Assembly (NCBI GenBank): GCA_026545225.1
Contig: CM048850.1
Location: 29,894,257 to 29,958,256, forward strand
DNA: 64,000 nt
Direction: 5' to 3'
Source of the DNA: Cornus controversa
Taxonomy: Eukaryota; Streptophyta; Magnoliopsida; Cornales; Cornaceae
The translations under genes and the position numbers were made by a program. This document shows positions 10,426 to 23,079 of this stretch, piece after piece (positions within the stretch are counted from its first letter, which is position 1; every line of letters begins with the position of its first letter). The notes under the pieces were generated by a model that was given only the letters and a program-made list of their open reading frames with translations, did no database searches and was not told the DNA's origin.

Positions 10426-12655
10426 GGCTTAAGTCAAAGAAAAGATCAAAGGATTTTTGGATCTAAAAATTAAATCCCCATACGTTTTGAAATTAATATT
10501 TTTTTTCTTTTTAAATTTCTTTTTTTTTTACCCTACTTTTTTTAACAAACTCACATATATATAGATGATAATAATTATCTATGGAAAATTCAATATAAGG
10601 GTGATGAAATGTGAATTTAAGGGTGGTGTAAGTAGATTTAAGAATGGTGAAACATAAATTAACTATGTTGACAAAAAATTAACTTGAAGTACAAGTATTT
10701 CAAGTTCTAAAGTGGTGAAATGCAGATTTAAGGATGCTGAAGGTAGCTTTAAGAGTGCTGAAATGATAATTTAAGGGTGTTGAAAGTAAGATTTAAAGGC
10801 GATGAAACCTAGATTAACTGTGTTGATAAAAAAATTGACTTGAAATATTTCAAGTGTTTCAAGATTTAAAGAGTAGTAAAATGTGAATTTAAGGGCGGCG
10901 AAAGTATGTATAAAGGATGTTGAATTCAATATTAAGTTTGTCGAAAAGTTTTAGTAGATTTATTAAATTTGTGAAAATCTATATTAATTTTGTTGAATAA
11001 TTTAATTTTAATTTATTTATTAATTTTTTATCAGTAAAAATAATAATTTAAAAATATAATATTAATATATTAATAATAATATAACTACTAAGTTTTGAAA
11101 AAAATAATAAGATAAAGTAATATAACAATAATATAACTATTAAAAGGTTAAAGGTAAAAGGTTACATAATATTAATATAATAATAATATAATAACTATTA
11201 AAAAGTAAAACATACAGGATTTTGTATGACATAAGATTAAGATAATAAAGTGCTTAGTTTTGCATCACATGATTTCAATTCGTGATTTGATCGGTTGTTC
11301 TTTTCATTTTCTTTTTCTTTTTATTTTTTATTTTTTATTTTTTATTTTTTACGTGGAGTTGCGTTTCTCCCATTTTTTGGATAGTAATTGGGGTGGTGGG
11401 GACCACCGAGGGCATTCACATGTCTTTCAATCAACTCCTTTGATCTTGAGAGTTTGCGAATGGACCATGAACCATTGAGTAGTATTTGGAATGTTCAACT
11501 TTCGTCCTTCAATTATTATTATTATTATTATTATTTTTGACAAATTTGATCTAAATTTGAACAATCAATTGTATTTTAGCACATTCAACATGATTTAACA
11601 CAAATAAAGTTATAATACACTTAGAAGTTTTGTTAACATTTTTCATTATTTATATTTATGTACAAGTCAACTATTGCTTTCATTTCATTTTATTTGCCCA
11701 AGTTTATGATGGACCAAACAATTAATTAATTATGGAGAAGCACAAACACTACACAAAGACACTTCATTGAAGGTGTTGTGATCAGATAGACATTTTTTAA
11801 TACGTGTCTAACACTTTTTGGTCGTAGATAATAATGCAATCTTATTTTAGTGGTGACTATAACAATACTAATATTTTCAAATTTCAAGAACGACCAAAAA
11901 CATTCAAAAAGTCTAAAATATTTAACGGTACAAAATATATAATTTTTTCAAATCTTTGTCAAAATGAAATGTTTTTGACGACTTGGCCAAAACAAAATGG
12001 AATCCCAATTATGCTCTAAATTGCATGTCACTCAACCACCCAACATAATCATGCACTAAAAGAAATCTTTAAAATGTTAGGAATAATGCAATCCTTTATT
12101 AATGGTGAGCATGAGAAAATAGCAAATGGATTAACAAATTTTAAATAACAAAATATTTAAAGATTAGCATGTTGTCTATGATTTAATCAATAAAACCAGT
12201 GCTTAGCATGTTATCTATGATTTATAAATTTTTAGGGATGTCAAAAAAACATATGTAAAACCCATGTGGTGTTTGATAATTCAATTAAGTATTTATTTTT
12301 AAATAGGTTAGCGATTACACAATTAAGTTCATTTGATAACACAATTTAGATATTGCATAAAAAAATATAAGTTTAACTTATAATGTGGTAAAATCTCAAG
12401 TTATATAGACTTTATTTATCATTCAAAATTAAAAGAAGCATAAAAATTTTGAATTCACATTTAGCACCACTATAAATTCAGTTCTTAATACTTTTAATAC
12501 TTAAAGCAATCTTTCAAACTAGAACTCCTGTCACTGCAGAGTTTGGAGAGAGTCATATGTAAGTAACCTTATATCCTTATACAAATGGACTATTTTCGTG
12601 TTTCGAAAGACTCACTCTCGAAATTGGAATTTCTATTACATGCAAATATTTCTAT
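10426..12655. other. AT-rich intergenic sequence with a degenerate repeat
   Basis: At 10596-10960 the words ATTTAAGGGTGGTGAAAG and TTGACTTGAAATATTTCAAG recur several times, forming a degenerate repeat of about 140-bp period. A TAT trinucleotide run lies at 11512-11535. I see no gene in the remainder. Confidence 0.5.
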
Positions 12656-12663
12656 AGAGAGAT

Positions 12664-13228
12664 CAAGGAAGCACGGATTCGGGTACGATACGATACGGAT
12701 ATGATGATACGGGAAATTTAAAAAAAAAAAGGATAAGGACACGGTAAGGATACGTCAAATAAATAAATAAAAATATAATATTATACATAAAATATTAAGT
12801 TTTATTCTTGAACCATACAATAAATATATTTAAAGCAATTATACAAAATATAAGAAGTTAAAATCTAGAAAATCCTCTATCTTTTCTAATATTCTTTACA
12901 ATAACTCACTTGCTGGAGGGTTTTAAAAATATTTTTGTTTTATTATAAAATGACCTTTATTTTCTAACCTATAAAGTTTTTAATATTACAATCTTAACCC
13001 TATTTTATAAAACAAAAAATTACAAATTTGCTCCGAAAAGTATCCTAAACGTATCTCAGACGTATCCTAAATGTATCCTAACATATCTTCGCCTATCCCA
13101 GCCATATCCGATATTCAAAAAGTAATTTAAAAAAATGGGATACTTTTCCAAAGGATCAGACACGTATCACCTTATCTGTATCAGACATACAGTCACAGAT
13201 GATTTTTCAAAGTATCCGTACTTCCTAG
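12664..13228. mobile_element. MITE, CTAGGAAGCACGG family, copy 1
   Basis: The left end CAAGGAAGCACGG pairs with the right end (reverse complement CTAGGAAGTACGG). The flanks AGAGAGAT (12656-12663) and GGAGAGAT (13229-13236) match at 7 of 8 bases. An 8-bp duplication is typical of hAT elements. The subterminal regions are rich in GATACG/CGTATC words, the core is AT-rich, and there is no coding capacity. The copy at 20072-20622 has the same design. Confidence 0.75.
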
Positions 13229-15783
13229 GGAGAGATCGAGGCTCAGTTATACAGAAAGATTGATCCCAGAAGTGTTTCTTCTTCTAGAGTAAATATTATA
13301 TGTGCCCGACGCACTGGGTGCACGAACTACCCGACGCACCCAATATATTTTCCTTCTTCCAATGGTATTACCGTTCCCATCTGTATCAATTGATTCCCTC
13401 ATTTGGTTTACTTACATTCTAAGAAATTCATATGATTCGTAAACCATGCAAAAAGTGGAGTCTGTCTTCTGCAATTCCCTCTAGTGGGATTAGTCCTCTA
13501 GCTATTATGATCTTGAAAGTTTCTAATTTTTGTTTTTTTAAAAAAAAATATTTGTCCAGTCCAATAAAAACATTAAATGTATTCTCACTTAGCGTGATAA
13601 GTAGAATTTATTATATTATTATAAATAACACTCAATTTTTTTATATTCTCTTTTTGCCAATGTAAAATTTTATAATTGTAAAACCACCCCCTCAAAACCA
13701 ACCATCAGTGTAGAACACACACTACCGACACTATGTAAATAAATGTGTTTGCAGAAGATTAAAAGAAACGAAGGAAAATTTTCTTAACAAATTTTTTTTT
13801 CAAAAATTTCTTTTTGCGTTTGGGAGCATCAAATCGGCACCTTGAGGTTAGAATTAGACAAAATTTAATTTAAAATTTAAACTAAAAATCCTCCAATTCC
13901 AACCTCAAAGCACTGATTCGATGCTTCCAAATTCAATCACAAGTTCGATTTCTTTTATGTGGGCTTTTATACATGAAGAGTCTTTGATTTTATGTTAAAA
14001 AAGTCTTTTAAAAAATATTGAGGTTATGTTCGGCTACATGGAATTGAAGTCTTGAAATTGAAATTTGTAGAGTTAGATAAAATTTTATTTATTGCGGTTG
14101 CATTATGAATAAAATTTTCTCTAATTCCGAAGCTTTGATTCTATGCAACCAAACATAACCCGAAAGACTTTAATAATTGACAACCAAATTAGGATAAGAA
14201 TCTTATCACAATCCCAATTGAACTTGGAAAAGTTGGACCGGTGCAAGTAGCAAGTTGGATCGGTGCAAGTTCTCACTGGATTATAAACATGTTTGGGCTA
14301 AAACAAATTGGACCGGTTCACTCTCGCTGGTCCAAGTATTAACTGTTTTGAATATCGATTCGCAAAAATTCAAAACTAAAATACATAAACACAATTTAAT
14401 GGAACACCTAAAAATCAACTTAAAAACCCAAAATTTGGAAAATTAAATATGGCACATCACCAAAACAAAAAGGGCAGTCAAGTCCCCATTTTCATTTTCG
14501 AAGTGTTGCAATTTTAAGTGTCAATCAAAATATAGAAAATTGTTTTGAATTTTAAATCATTAGTTATAAGTCTTTACTTAAAATTTTATCCTATTTTAAG
14601 TGATACTAATTCTTTTAGGTGGTCTAAATATTGCATTATCAAACACTCTTGATTGAATAAATACTTAATTTATTTAGAATTAAATACTGAATTAAGTTAT
14701 CAAACAACATTTTTCAAAATATAGAGATTGAAACTATTAATCTAAAAAAATACAAAATATAAGGATAATTTAAGAGAAAATATCATTTTGGATACATCAT
14801 AAAGAAAAGATGGATACTTATTTTGAAGGAAGAGAGTATATGAATAGAAAACACAAGTTTTCAATTGATTGTGTTAATGTTAGAAAAAAAGTATTATGCT
14901 ATATTTGTTGATCGAATACGACCCATTTATTATTTGAGTCAAGTACTTAAAATATAAACATGTTTCCTAACCTATTTATTAAATAAATTGTGTAACTTAT
15001 AAAAATCACACAATCTAATTAATAATCTATTTGGTATTTTTCTCTTAGTTAGAAAATGCAAATATGACCAAAGAAATTTAAATATGGAATCTCCTTTCAC
15101 TATAATACCATAGTAATTCAAACATGATACCCATTAGCCGTGTGATTGAATTTACACAATTATGACATAAAAATGATTAAAATTAATTCAAACTCGTTAA
15201 TTTTATGTCAGGTTGGGATGTATAGAGTTTGATAATCGGAACAACTCTTATTTGATGTTGTCGGAGTCTTAGGCCACTATTGTATCAAATTTGAAAGAAA
15301 TTCTTAAGTAGTCCCGGTCAATAATAACACACTACCACGATAAGTATTGAGATAAAATGAGAATTCTTTACATATAGAAATCTAACCAATTGCGTTTTTA
15401 ATTTTTCCAACATTATAGAAAAAGTTAAAGAATAGAGAGATACAATTGGTGAGATTTCTATAATCAAAAAATCTCCGAATTACTTTATAGTATTTTAGAT
15501 AAAAGAGAACACATATACACATGTGACGATTTATTATTGGCCCGAATCTAATGGTGTCAAAATTATCTAATAATTTCTTTTCTTAGGTCGGGAGAAATTA
15601 TTAGGTACTCCCGATTCTAACAGTAACACAGGACAAATGTTCGAATAAATGGGGCATATTGCTGTTGCAATATTGGTCCGGCATTACCTAATAATCCATC
15701 TAGAGTCAGCCCATTGTGTTGCCTAAACTTAGGCGAGAGTTTTACGCGTATATGGGTATTACAGAACAAAGTTAGTCAATGAG
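13229..15783. other. AT-rich intergenic sequence upstream of the oxygenase gene
   Basis: No gene or complete transposon is recognised. At 14230-14335 there are GGACCGGT/GGATCGGTG words like those at 335-430, suggesting more LTR debris. The last 300 bases must contain the promoter of the oxygenase gene, but I see no convincing TATA box. Confidence 0.45.
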
Positions 15784-18422
15784 ATGAAGAGAAATATGGG
15801 CGATAGAAAGAAAGGAGATGCCAAGAAAGCCAGAACAGAATGGCCACCGATCAAACCAAAATCTAATCTCCGCACCACTCGTCTCAAAGACACCGACCTC
15901 TTTACTGTACGTTTTCTTTCCTGTAATTTCATTGTCTACCTTCAATTCTGTGCTGATTATTGATTAATTTTTATAATAATTCGTGCGAACCTTGTTAGTA
16001 TACTTTTGATTCCTTCAAAGTAATATGCAATATCGTTCTAATCCACATTATTGATGTGTGAAATTTTAATTTCAGCATTTACAATCATACCCACTTTTGA
16101 ATTCTCCGTGTTTCTAAATCCAAGCTCCATCAAGATTTCGATTTCTGAAGTAGATTTGCTTGTGGGTTTTTGTTTTGTGTTAGGAATAAAGGATGTAGGC
16201 TATAATGTTGTAAAAGAAACAAGTTGCTGACGGCTTTAGCTCAATAAGAAGCTCATTGACCTCAACATTCCATCTTAAGTTTGTTCTTTAGTCAAATGAG
16301 CCGAGCTCAAGCTTCCGTATTAGGTTTGTTTTTGTCAATGAATGGCAGTCGACCGGATTCGATATTGACTTCATTATGACCTGTGGAAATGGGGTATAAA
16401 ATGGTTGAAAAACTGTGGCCTTAGTTCAATTGCAATCACAATGCAATGACTGCCGGTACTCGAATTTAGGTTCTGTTCCTTCTCTTGTTTTGTTAAGTGA
16501 GCCATGTCAAGTTAAGCTTCAGCTTATATAGTGGTTTTTAGGACAAGTTTGAACTTGCTTCGCTGATCTCAGTCGAGATTGAGCTTGATCTTAGTTCTGT
16601 AATACTAGGTTCAATAACATAATACTTGGTTCAGACATCTTGTTTTCACTAATAATTGCCCATAGAATTAGAGTATAGTGGATGATCTGCTTTGTGGTTG
16701 ATGTTTACCTTTCATATTGAAAGGAAAGCTTTTCGAGAGAACTTGATATAGCACCACCCTTGCTTTGTAGTATATGACTTCAAGTGGTTGGAAATGATTG
16801 TATGATCAATGAAGATGATATGAACTATGAAAATAATGAGATGGATGAATGGACAGACAAAAAGGACAAAATTATGATTGTGTTTATGAGAAAGAAAAGA
16901 TTACAAGAATTAGGGACAAGATGAGAAAAAATTAATTGAGATGCCATAATTAATGAAAAATAGTAATTGCATCAGGAGGAGAGATTTTTGGTTGGTGTTT
17001 TTACATGATGACAGTAGAGCTTGAAATAGAGTTGGATCGAGATAATGAGAATTGACATCTTTACAGCAAAACAAAATTGGTGTACATAAAAGGTGTGGAG
17101 GTGACTTTGTCATGTTCTGAGTTATTCTTCTTTTTTTCTCTATTTTTTTTAACAAAATTCAGAGGAGTTGTATTATTGATAGAGAATAATAATAAGTTAC
17201 AATTGTAAGGTAAGGCATTCTCTCTTTTCTTGGTCATGGTAGCCTATCCGAATGGAATTTTACGCTCTAAAGCCTAAATAATTCTCTTCAGATGATTTCT
17301 TTTTTGGATTCTTCTGGTAGTAATAGTTCCTGTTTTGTTTAAGATATTCAGGTGCAGAATTTCTTCACGTCTGCGGAATCAAAGGCATTTGTCAAAGCTG
17401 CAGAATCTATTGGGTTTGTTCACCAAGGGAGTCTTGGCCCCACAAAAGGCGAAGCTTATAGAGACAATGATCGAATTTCTGTGAACGATCCTGTTCTTGC
17501 AGAGACAATATGGGAATCTGGACTTAACAAATTATTTTCTGATTTTAAGATTCGAGGGAAAGTTGCTGTTGGACTGAATCCAAATATCAGATTGTATAGG
17601 TCAGTTGAATCTTTTTGTCTTTGTTTATACTCTGAAATCCTTTTCTCACCTGGATGAGAAGACTTACTGTTATGGACTGAATAAGTCACTAATATCAATT
17701 CTATGACTTGGCAACATAATTTTCTTATGCAAAACCTCTTTGGATTTCAACTTCTTAAAGCATCTCAATTACTATGATTTTCTTACTTCAAAATTCTTAT
17801 TTGGTGGATTAATATGTTCTAAATTGTTATTGGCATTGATAAACTTCGAAAAATCAGTTTAAATAATTCTGTCCCTTGTTACAATTTCTAAAGCAATAAA
17901 GTTTATTGCTTTTCAGGTACAAAATTAGTCAGCGCTTTGGACGACATATTGATGAAAGTGTTGATCTTGGAGAGGGAAAGCGAACCCATTATACTTTGTT
18001 AATATATCTAAGTGGTGGTGACAAATCCAAATCTAAAAATGAACCGAGCAACCCACAGGATTCTTCATCTGAGCCTCTAGTTGGGGGAGAGACTGTCTTC
18101 TACGGTCCCAGAAATGGTATTGTGGCAGAGGTAACCCTCTCCCCGCTATTTCGTTTAGCTTCTAGCTATGTTACCTTTTTTTCCTACTTTGTTTTTTATT
18201 TTGATGTTGATTTTTTTTTATATTTTTCTATCTTTTTATAAGTTGCTTGTAGTGGAAAGGGCATCATTCACTGATGCTGATGGTTTGAATTTTTAGGTTC
18301 CTCCTACTGAAGGGATGGCTCTCCTCCACATTCATGGTGATAAGTGTATGCTGCATGAAGCCCGAAATGTTACTAAGGGTGTCAAGTATGTGTTACGGTC
18401 TGATGTAGTTTTTGCTCAATGA
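15784..18422 (+). CDS. 2OG-Fe(II) oxygenase (prolyl 4-hydroxylase-like fold), four exons
   Basis: The product is a 236-residue 2-oxoglutarate- and Fe(II)-dependent oxygenase. Exons are 15784-15906, 17352-17599, 17917-18130 and 18297-18422 (stop TGA). All introns are GT-AG and the reading frame is continuous (123+248+214+126 = 711 nt). Iron ligands are the HxD pair His134/Asp136 (GRHIDES) and His215 (LHEARN). Lys225, ten residues after His215, fits the 2-oxoglutarate contact of the P4H-type HxD...H...K arrangement. The N-terminus is Lys/Arg-rich with no signal peptide or membrane segment, so a cytosolic or nuclear location is more likely than the ER. A second Met at residue 5 could be the start. 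Residues 165-182 are a Ser/Asn/Pro-rich insert. The substrate is unknown; hydroxylation of a protein side chain is an inference from the fold. There are no lesions, so it is probably functional. Confidence 0.88.
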
Positions 18423-19042
18423 GACAAGCCATTTCAGATTGAGTAATTTCGTAAGTTCTTCACTTCAACTTTTGAAGATTATCTCCTGTCATTCTTCCTG
18501 TCTCTTCTAGTTCAACATTTGTAGCTCAGCTTTGTCATGGCTTTAATGGTAAATGTGCATTTTGACTGTCGGATCTCTTCAATCAACCAATAATGGGCTC
18601 TGAATGACCCCTCAAATTTTTTTTTTAACCTAAGTGATATATAAGTTTATTCTGGTGGACTCTGATGTACTAACTTGATTGTTGCAATATTTTTATATTG
18701 TGTATTAGTCTATTAGATATCATTACTGTTTGTAAGTTATCTCTGAATTGCCTTGAACAGAGTTGTCAAAAGTTTTTGGCAATGGTGCATGATAGGCCTT
18801 TCCTTATTGTTTGGAGATGAGAACAAGGATAACTTTGCCACTTGGAAATTGCTTGGCAGAGAACAGTAGTTTGAATTTTGGAACTGAAAAGGCAAATATT
18901 ATGAAAGTTCAAAAAGCCAGCACTACAGATGATAGTTGATAGGACTCCAAACTTTTAAGTATTACATTTAGTGGGGTCAGGGGTGAAAACATAATAGTTA
19001 GGTGCGTAAAAAAGAAAGAAGCATTTGGTGTCAATTTGATAT
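18423..19042 (+). other. 3' UTR and downstream flank of the oxygenase gene
   Basis: The sequence after the stop is T-rich, as expected of a 3' UTR for a few hundred bases. No clear AATAAA signal stands out and no other gene is visible. Confidence 0.4.
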
Positions 19043-19366
19043 TGTTGTTGGATACCACTCTCATGTTCTGGTATTCACGTGACACTCTTAACAGGGCCCG
19101 TAAAAGATTAGAGTTTGCCCTTCTTAACACCAATTGGTTTTAGGTGAGATGACGGCTTGAGATCTGACAAAGAGATCATAGGTTCGATTCGCATGAGTGC
19201 CATCGTGCGGGGGAGTGTTGTTGGATACCACTCTTATGTTCTGATGTTCACGTGGCACTCTTAACAGGATGCGCGTTAGCCTGTAAAAGATTAGAATTTG
19301 CCCTTCTTAACACCAATTGATTTTAAGTGAGATGGCGGCTTGAGATCCGACAAGAGATATTATAGT
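19043..19366 (+). repeat. TRIM-like direct repeat (short LTR pair)
   Basis: A segment starting TGTTGTTGGATACCACTC and ending TTCTTAACA occurs at 19043-19129 and again at 19216-19312. The first copy lacks about 10 bp. The second copy is preceded by a polypurine-like GCGGGGGAG. After each copy the same CCAATTG(G/A)TTTTA...GATCTGACA stretch follows, so LTR plus internal sequence is tandemly repeated with a 173-bp offset. The very short TG...CA repeats fit a terminal-repeat retrotransposon in miniature. The primer site is not a standard one. Confidence 0.5.
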
Positions 19367-20071
19367 AAAAAAATTGTGGAAGTTTGTGAAATCATTCAAA
19401 AACTTCTTTGACTTGTGACCTATTGGAAATATGCTTTATAATTATATCAGGCATTCTTTGTGAGAAGATTACTCACGAGAAAGGCTTTTATGAAAACCTA
19501 GAGAGTTATTGAGCTTGGGAAGATTTGGCAACATAGAACCTTACTGGTTAGTGAAACAAATGATTCTAAAAATGTTGAAATTAAAAAAATTTCTATTCAC
19601 TCATAGCGTAGCAACTTTTGATACTGGGTTGGAGCTAGAGTCTATTTCTCTGAGATAGGGGTGTTTGGGTGTGTGTGTGTGGGTGGGGGGAGATTAAAGT
19701 CTTTACCTTTGAAGAAATTTTTTTGTTCAAAATTCTCTATTAGAAAATTGTAAAATTAAATATAATTTGATGTTATTGGGAAGATCTTTTACTTTAAAAA
19801 CAAATTAACTAAATTTCTTAGGTTCTCTTTTTTGCATGTTTCCAAAAAAGTAAAACCAATATAGCAATATTTTAATATAAGTTAAGTCAACAAATCTTGT
19901 TTTGGTTGTACATGGTCAATTTAATGAATTCCATTTTATGAATTTGCTTTATCTAAAGCCATAACATCAATTAACATAATTTTTCTTACTATCTCAACCA
20001 TAGTTCGCAGTCGCAGTTGCGGCCGCCAATGCGGATGCAATGTAACCAAATTGGGCCCGTATTGGTATAAC
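19367..20071. other. Intergenic sequence, no gene recognised
   Basis: AT-rich sequence with a GT/GGGT-rich tract near 19660-19690. I see no coding or repeat structure worth naming. Confidence 0.5.
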
Positions 20072-20622
20072 CTAAGAAGCACAGATACGGATACGGGACA
20101 CGGATACGACACGACACGGACACAGCGACACGGCAAATCCTAAAAACCTAGGATACGAACACGGCGGGGACACGCGACTAATAAATATATCTTTTTATAT
20201 ATATGAGATCAATCTAACAATGAAAATTTCACAAATCATAATAATTAATGAGCTATAAAAACAATTAGTTTATTGTTTAAAGAACTACACAATTGAATCT
20301 ACTCCACAATAATGATAATAGTTGTTTTCTATAAAAAAATTTGAAATATTATATGGTATGACTGCTATATTTTATTAAAAAAATTTAAAGGAGTCATCAT
20401 ATTTACATTTTAAACTATCTTTCTTTTTAAAACTTTCTAAAAACTCTCTAACGATATGACATGCGTGTCGGACACGTGTCCATGGTGTGTCCAAAAATAA
20501 AAAAATTAGGACACGTATTTTGGCGTGTCCGACACGTGTCGGGGCGTGTCCGACGCGTGTCGGTGTCCGATACGTGTCCGACACGGATTCTTCAACCTTT
20601 TAGGCGTGTCCGTGCTTCCTAG
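20072..20622. mobile_element. MITE, CTAGGAAGCACGG family, copy 2
   Basis: The left end CTAAGAAGCACAG pairs with the reverse complement of the right end, CTAGGAAGCACGG. The flanks GGTATAAC (20064-20071) and GGCATAAC (20623-20630) match at 7 of 8, which fits a hAT-type 8-bp duplication. Subterminal regions consist of GACACG/CGTGTC words (for example GACACGTGTCGG near 20530), with an AT-rich core. It is related to the copy at 12664-13228. Confidence 0.8.
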
Positions 20623-21358
20623 GGCATAACATAAAGGAATTAGTTATAATGGTCATGAATATTTTTTGACCTCGCAAGTAAGGTCCAAAATGCATCGATA
20701 CACAACTTTTTACAACATAATTTTGTAAAGATGATTTTTTTGTGAATTTTATTGAATTTTTTAAAACCATTTAACACAAGTAATGACCTATTCATGAATT
20801 TTAAGTTGTTGTCCTTATTAAAAATGCTTTGTAATTATACTTTTTACGAAATTAATGAATAATAATAGAATTAAGCATGAAATAAATGAAAATTCATGGT
20901 AGATGTAACATTTGAAAATTGTTATGTGTGGAGGAGGCGCTTTGCACGGTGTCCTGGGGATTAGTCAGGGCAAAGCCTCGGACACCCCGATTATCGAAAA
21001 AAAAAAAAAGAAAAAATATAATACAAGTTAAAAGTACAAGAAAATTATGAATCATACCATTTAAATTATATAACATGTATATAATATATGATCATAATTA
21101 TTTATATGTCACTTTTTGTTTAGTTTTCATTAATATACTTTGTATGTCTTGAATGATTAAATGAAAGATTCTATATATATTGACAGATACAAATATATAT
21201 TTACATGTAATTTTTTAATAATTCAATGAAACGTGGTCGTAGTGTTTGTTTGGAGTGCCCTATTATCTGGTACTATTGTTGTGAGAGTTGTGAGAATGTG
21301 TGCTATTTTATTTCTTGATTTGAAGATGGTGAAAGTTGTTTATTGATTATATTACTTA
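20623..21358. other. AT-rich intergenic sequence, no gene recognised
   Basis: A short GC-richer stretch near 20930-20990 (GGCGCTTTGCACGG...CACCCCGATTA) stands out from the AT-rich surroundings and is followed by poly-A. It may be the end of a retroposed piece, but no family is recognisable. Confidence 0.4.
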
Positions 21359-21480
21359 GGGCCCGTTGGTAACCATTTATGTTTAGTGTTTATTGGTTAA
21401 GACTTTATATAAGCAGTGTTTATGTTACGGTTTTGTTTATCCATAAACAATAAATACTAAAACGGTTACCAAACGGGCCC
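21359..21480. mobile_element. Tourist-type (PIF/Harbinger) MITE, 122 bp
   Basis: The left end GGGCCCGTTGGTAACC pairs with the right end GGTTACCAAACGGGCCC. Both sides carry the 3-bp duplication TTA (21356-21358 and 21481-21483). The TIR sequence, TTA target and short length are diagnostic of Tourist-like MITEs. The inner arms also pair, so a transcript would fold into a long hairpin. Confidence 0.85.
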
Positions 21481-21850
21481 TTAGTTAATATAATTAATAC
21501 TTTTTGTTTGTTGTGTAAAAAATAAAAATAAATATAAAAATGAAAGGTTCTAGTTAGATTAAATAAAAAACTATCATTAGATATAGAAAAGATGCAGATT
21601 GATGTGCTATATATTCTAAAAATAAGTACATAAATTATATGCTGGAGTATTTTAACAAAAATAACTTGTTGAAGATACTGTTTGTTAATTCAAGAAAAAA
21701 AGAGACTGTTTGTTGTATTAAAAAAAAAAAAAAAAATCAAAGGATGTACTTAGATTAAATAAGGAACTCTTGTGTGGCTCCACACTTTATGTTGTAACAT
21801 TCTAATTAAATTGCATAAATATTAGTGTTGGAGTACCATTAACAAAAAGG

Positions 21851-22087
21851 AGATGTAGACCAGCGGATAGTATGCTTTGGTTTTCAACTTGTGCCAAGGT
21901 TCGACTCAAGCTGACCATTATCATTTTGTTTAGATGTTTCAAATTTCTAGAATAAATAGATTAAATATTATTGTAGTGTCATAAACAAATTAAGCTTTGG
22001 ACCAACGGTTAGAGTTATTTGGCTTTCAAACCTGTGCCAAAGTTTGACTCTAGCTGACAACAATCATTTTGTTTTAAAAAAAAAACC
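21851..22087 (+). mobile_element. Two tandem tRNA-like SINE units
   Basis: Each unit carries pol III-like promoter boxes. Unit 1 has an A-box-like GACCAGCGGATAG near 21859 and B box GGTTCGACTC at 21898-21908. Unit 2 has GGACCAACGGTTAG near 22000 and AGTTTGACTC near 22044. Both continue with the same AGCTGAC(C/A)A..ATCATTTTGTTT, and unit 2 ends in an A-run at 22076-22086. Tail and boxes fit a plant SINE family; the doubled unit suggests tandem duplication or insertion of one copy next to another. Confidence 0.65.
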
Positions 22088-23079
22088 TGCTTATCAATGC
22101 CGCGGCCAGTTCGAGTGCAAATTTGGGACTCACTGATGCCAGTTTGGCAAACCATGATATCAGCCTATGCTAATTTGATATATTTTCTTTCCCTTAGAAT
22201 GTGGACTGTGATTATTAAACTCACAGTGTTTATTAGCCTTTACTACATATTGCCAAATCATCTTTATCATTTTTCTTTCAATTTCTTTTTTTATGAGCAA
22301 ATTCTACTGTCTCACAAAGATATTTATTTCTAATTTTATTCATTCATGTCTGACCATACATCCTTTTTATGGACATAGTCTTTCTTAGCCACTCAACATT
22401 CTATTCTATAAAGTATGACTAGTCTGATATTATGCTAGAACCCCAATCACATCCTACAATCTCGTTCTTATGATCCAAAAATACTAAATTGATCTGGATT
22501 ATAACAAAAGCCCCACGAGAATAGAATACTCATGGAATCCCTATAAGTTTACTGAAATTGTGGGATCCAACATCCAAGTTGACGCCAAGTTCTACCAATT
22601 TTACTTTATTGTCTTCTAATGTAATTTTGTGTGGCTTTTTGGTGAGTTAGGATCTGACGTGCAAGTGATATTATAAAATGAAGATGCATACCCATTTAAA
22701 TGTCCTGAATAAGATCCGCTCCTCCCTTTATTGGGGTGCTTTCTAATACAATTTTTTTTACTAATAAAAAAAAAAATTGTCCTGAATAAGATGATTAACT
22801 CAACATTTTCTTTTCATTTCGACTTTTATGCTCCTTTTGGTAAGAAGGATGGCAAAGTGAGTGGAAGGGATAGTAAAAACAATGGATGAAGCATCCTTTT
22901 TTTGTTTGGTTAAAAGAAAAGCCCTCATTCTAGTCCAGCTTTTATGGTAAACAACCATAGTGAGCTTAAGAGTGGAAAAGCCCAAATGGTTCTTAATTAC
23001 AAAAGATTAAATGAATATATTGAATTCGATGGATATTTTATCCCTCAATGAGATGTAGTTATCAATCAAATTAAAGGTG
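22088..23079. other. Intergenic sequence, no gene recognised
   Basis: Small open frames (22097-22333 and similar) lack any domain. The stretch 22650-23040 is ordinary AT-rich DNA leading up to the pararetroviral block. Confidence 0.5.

Noticed and set aside
19160..19200. Possible tRNA or SINE B box (GGTTCGATTCG)
   Set aside because: No matching A box or cloverleaf can be drawn around it; it lies in the TRIM-like internal sequence.
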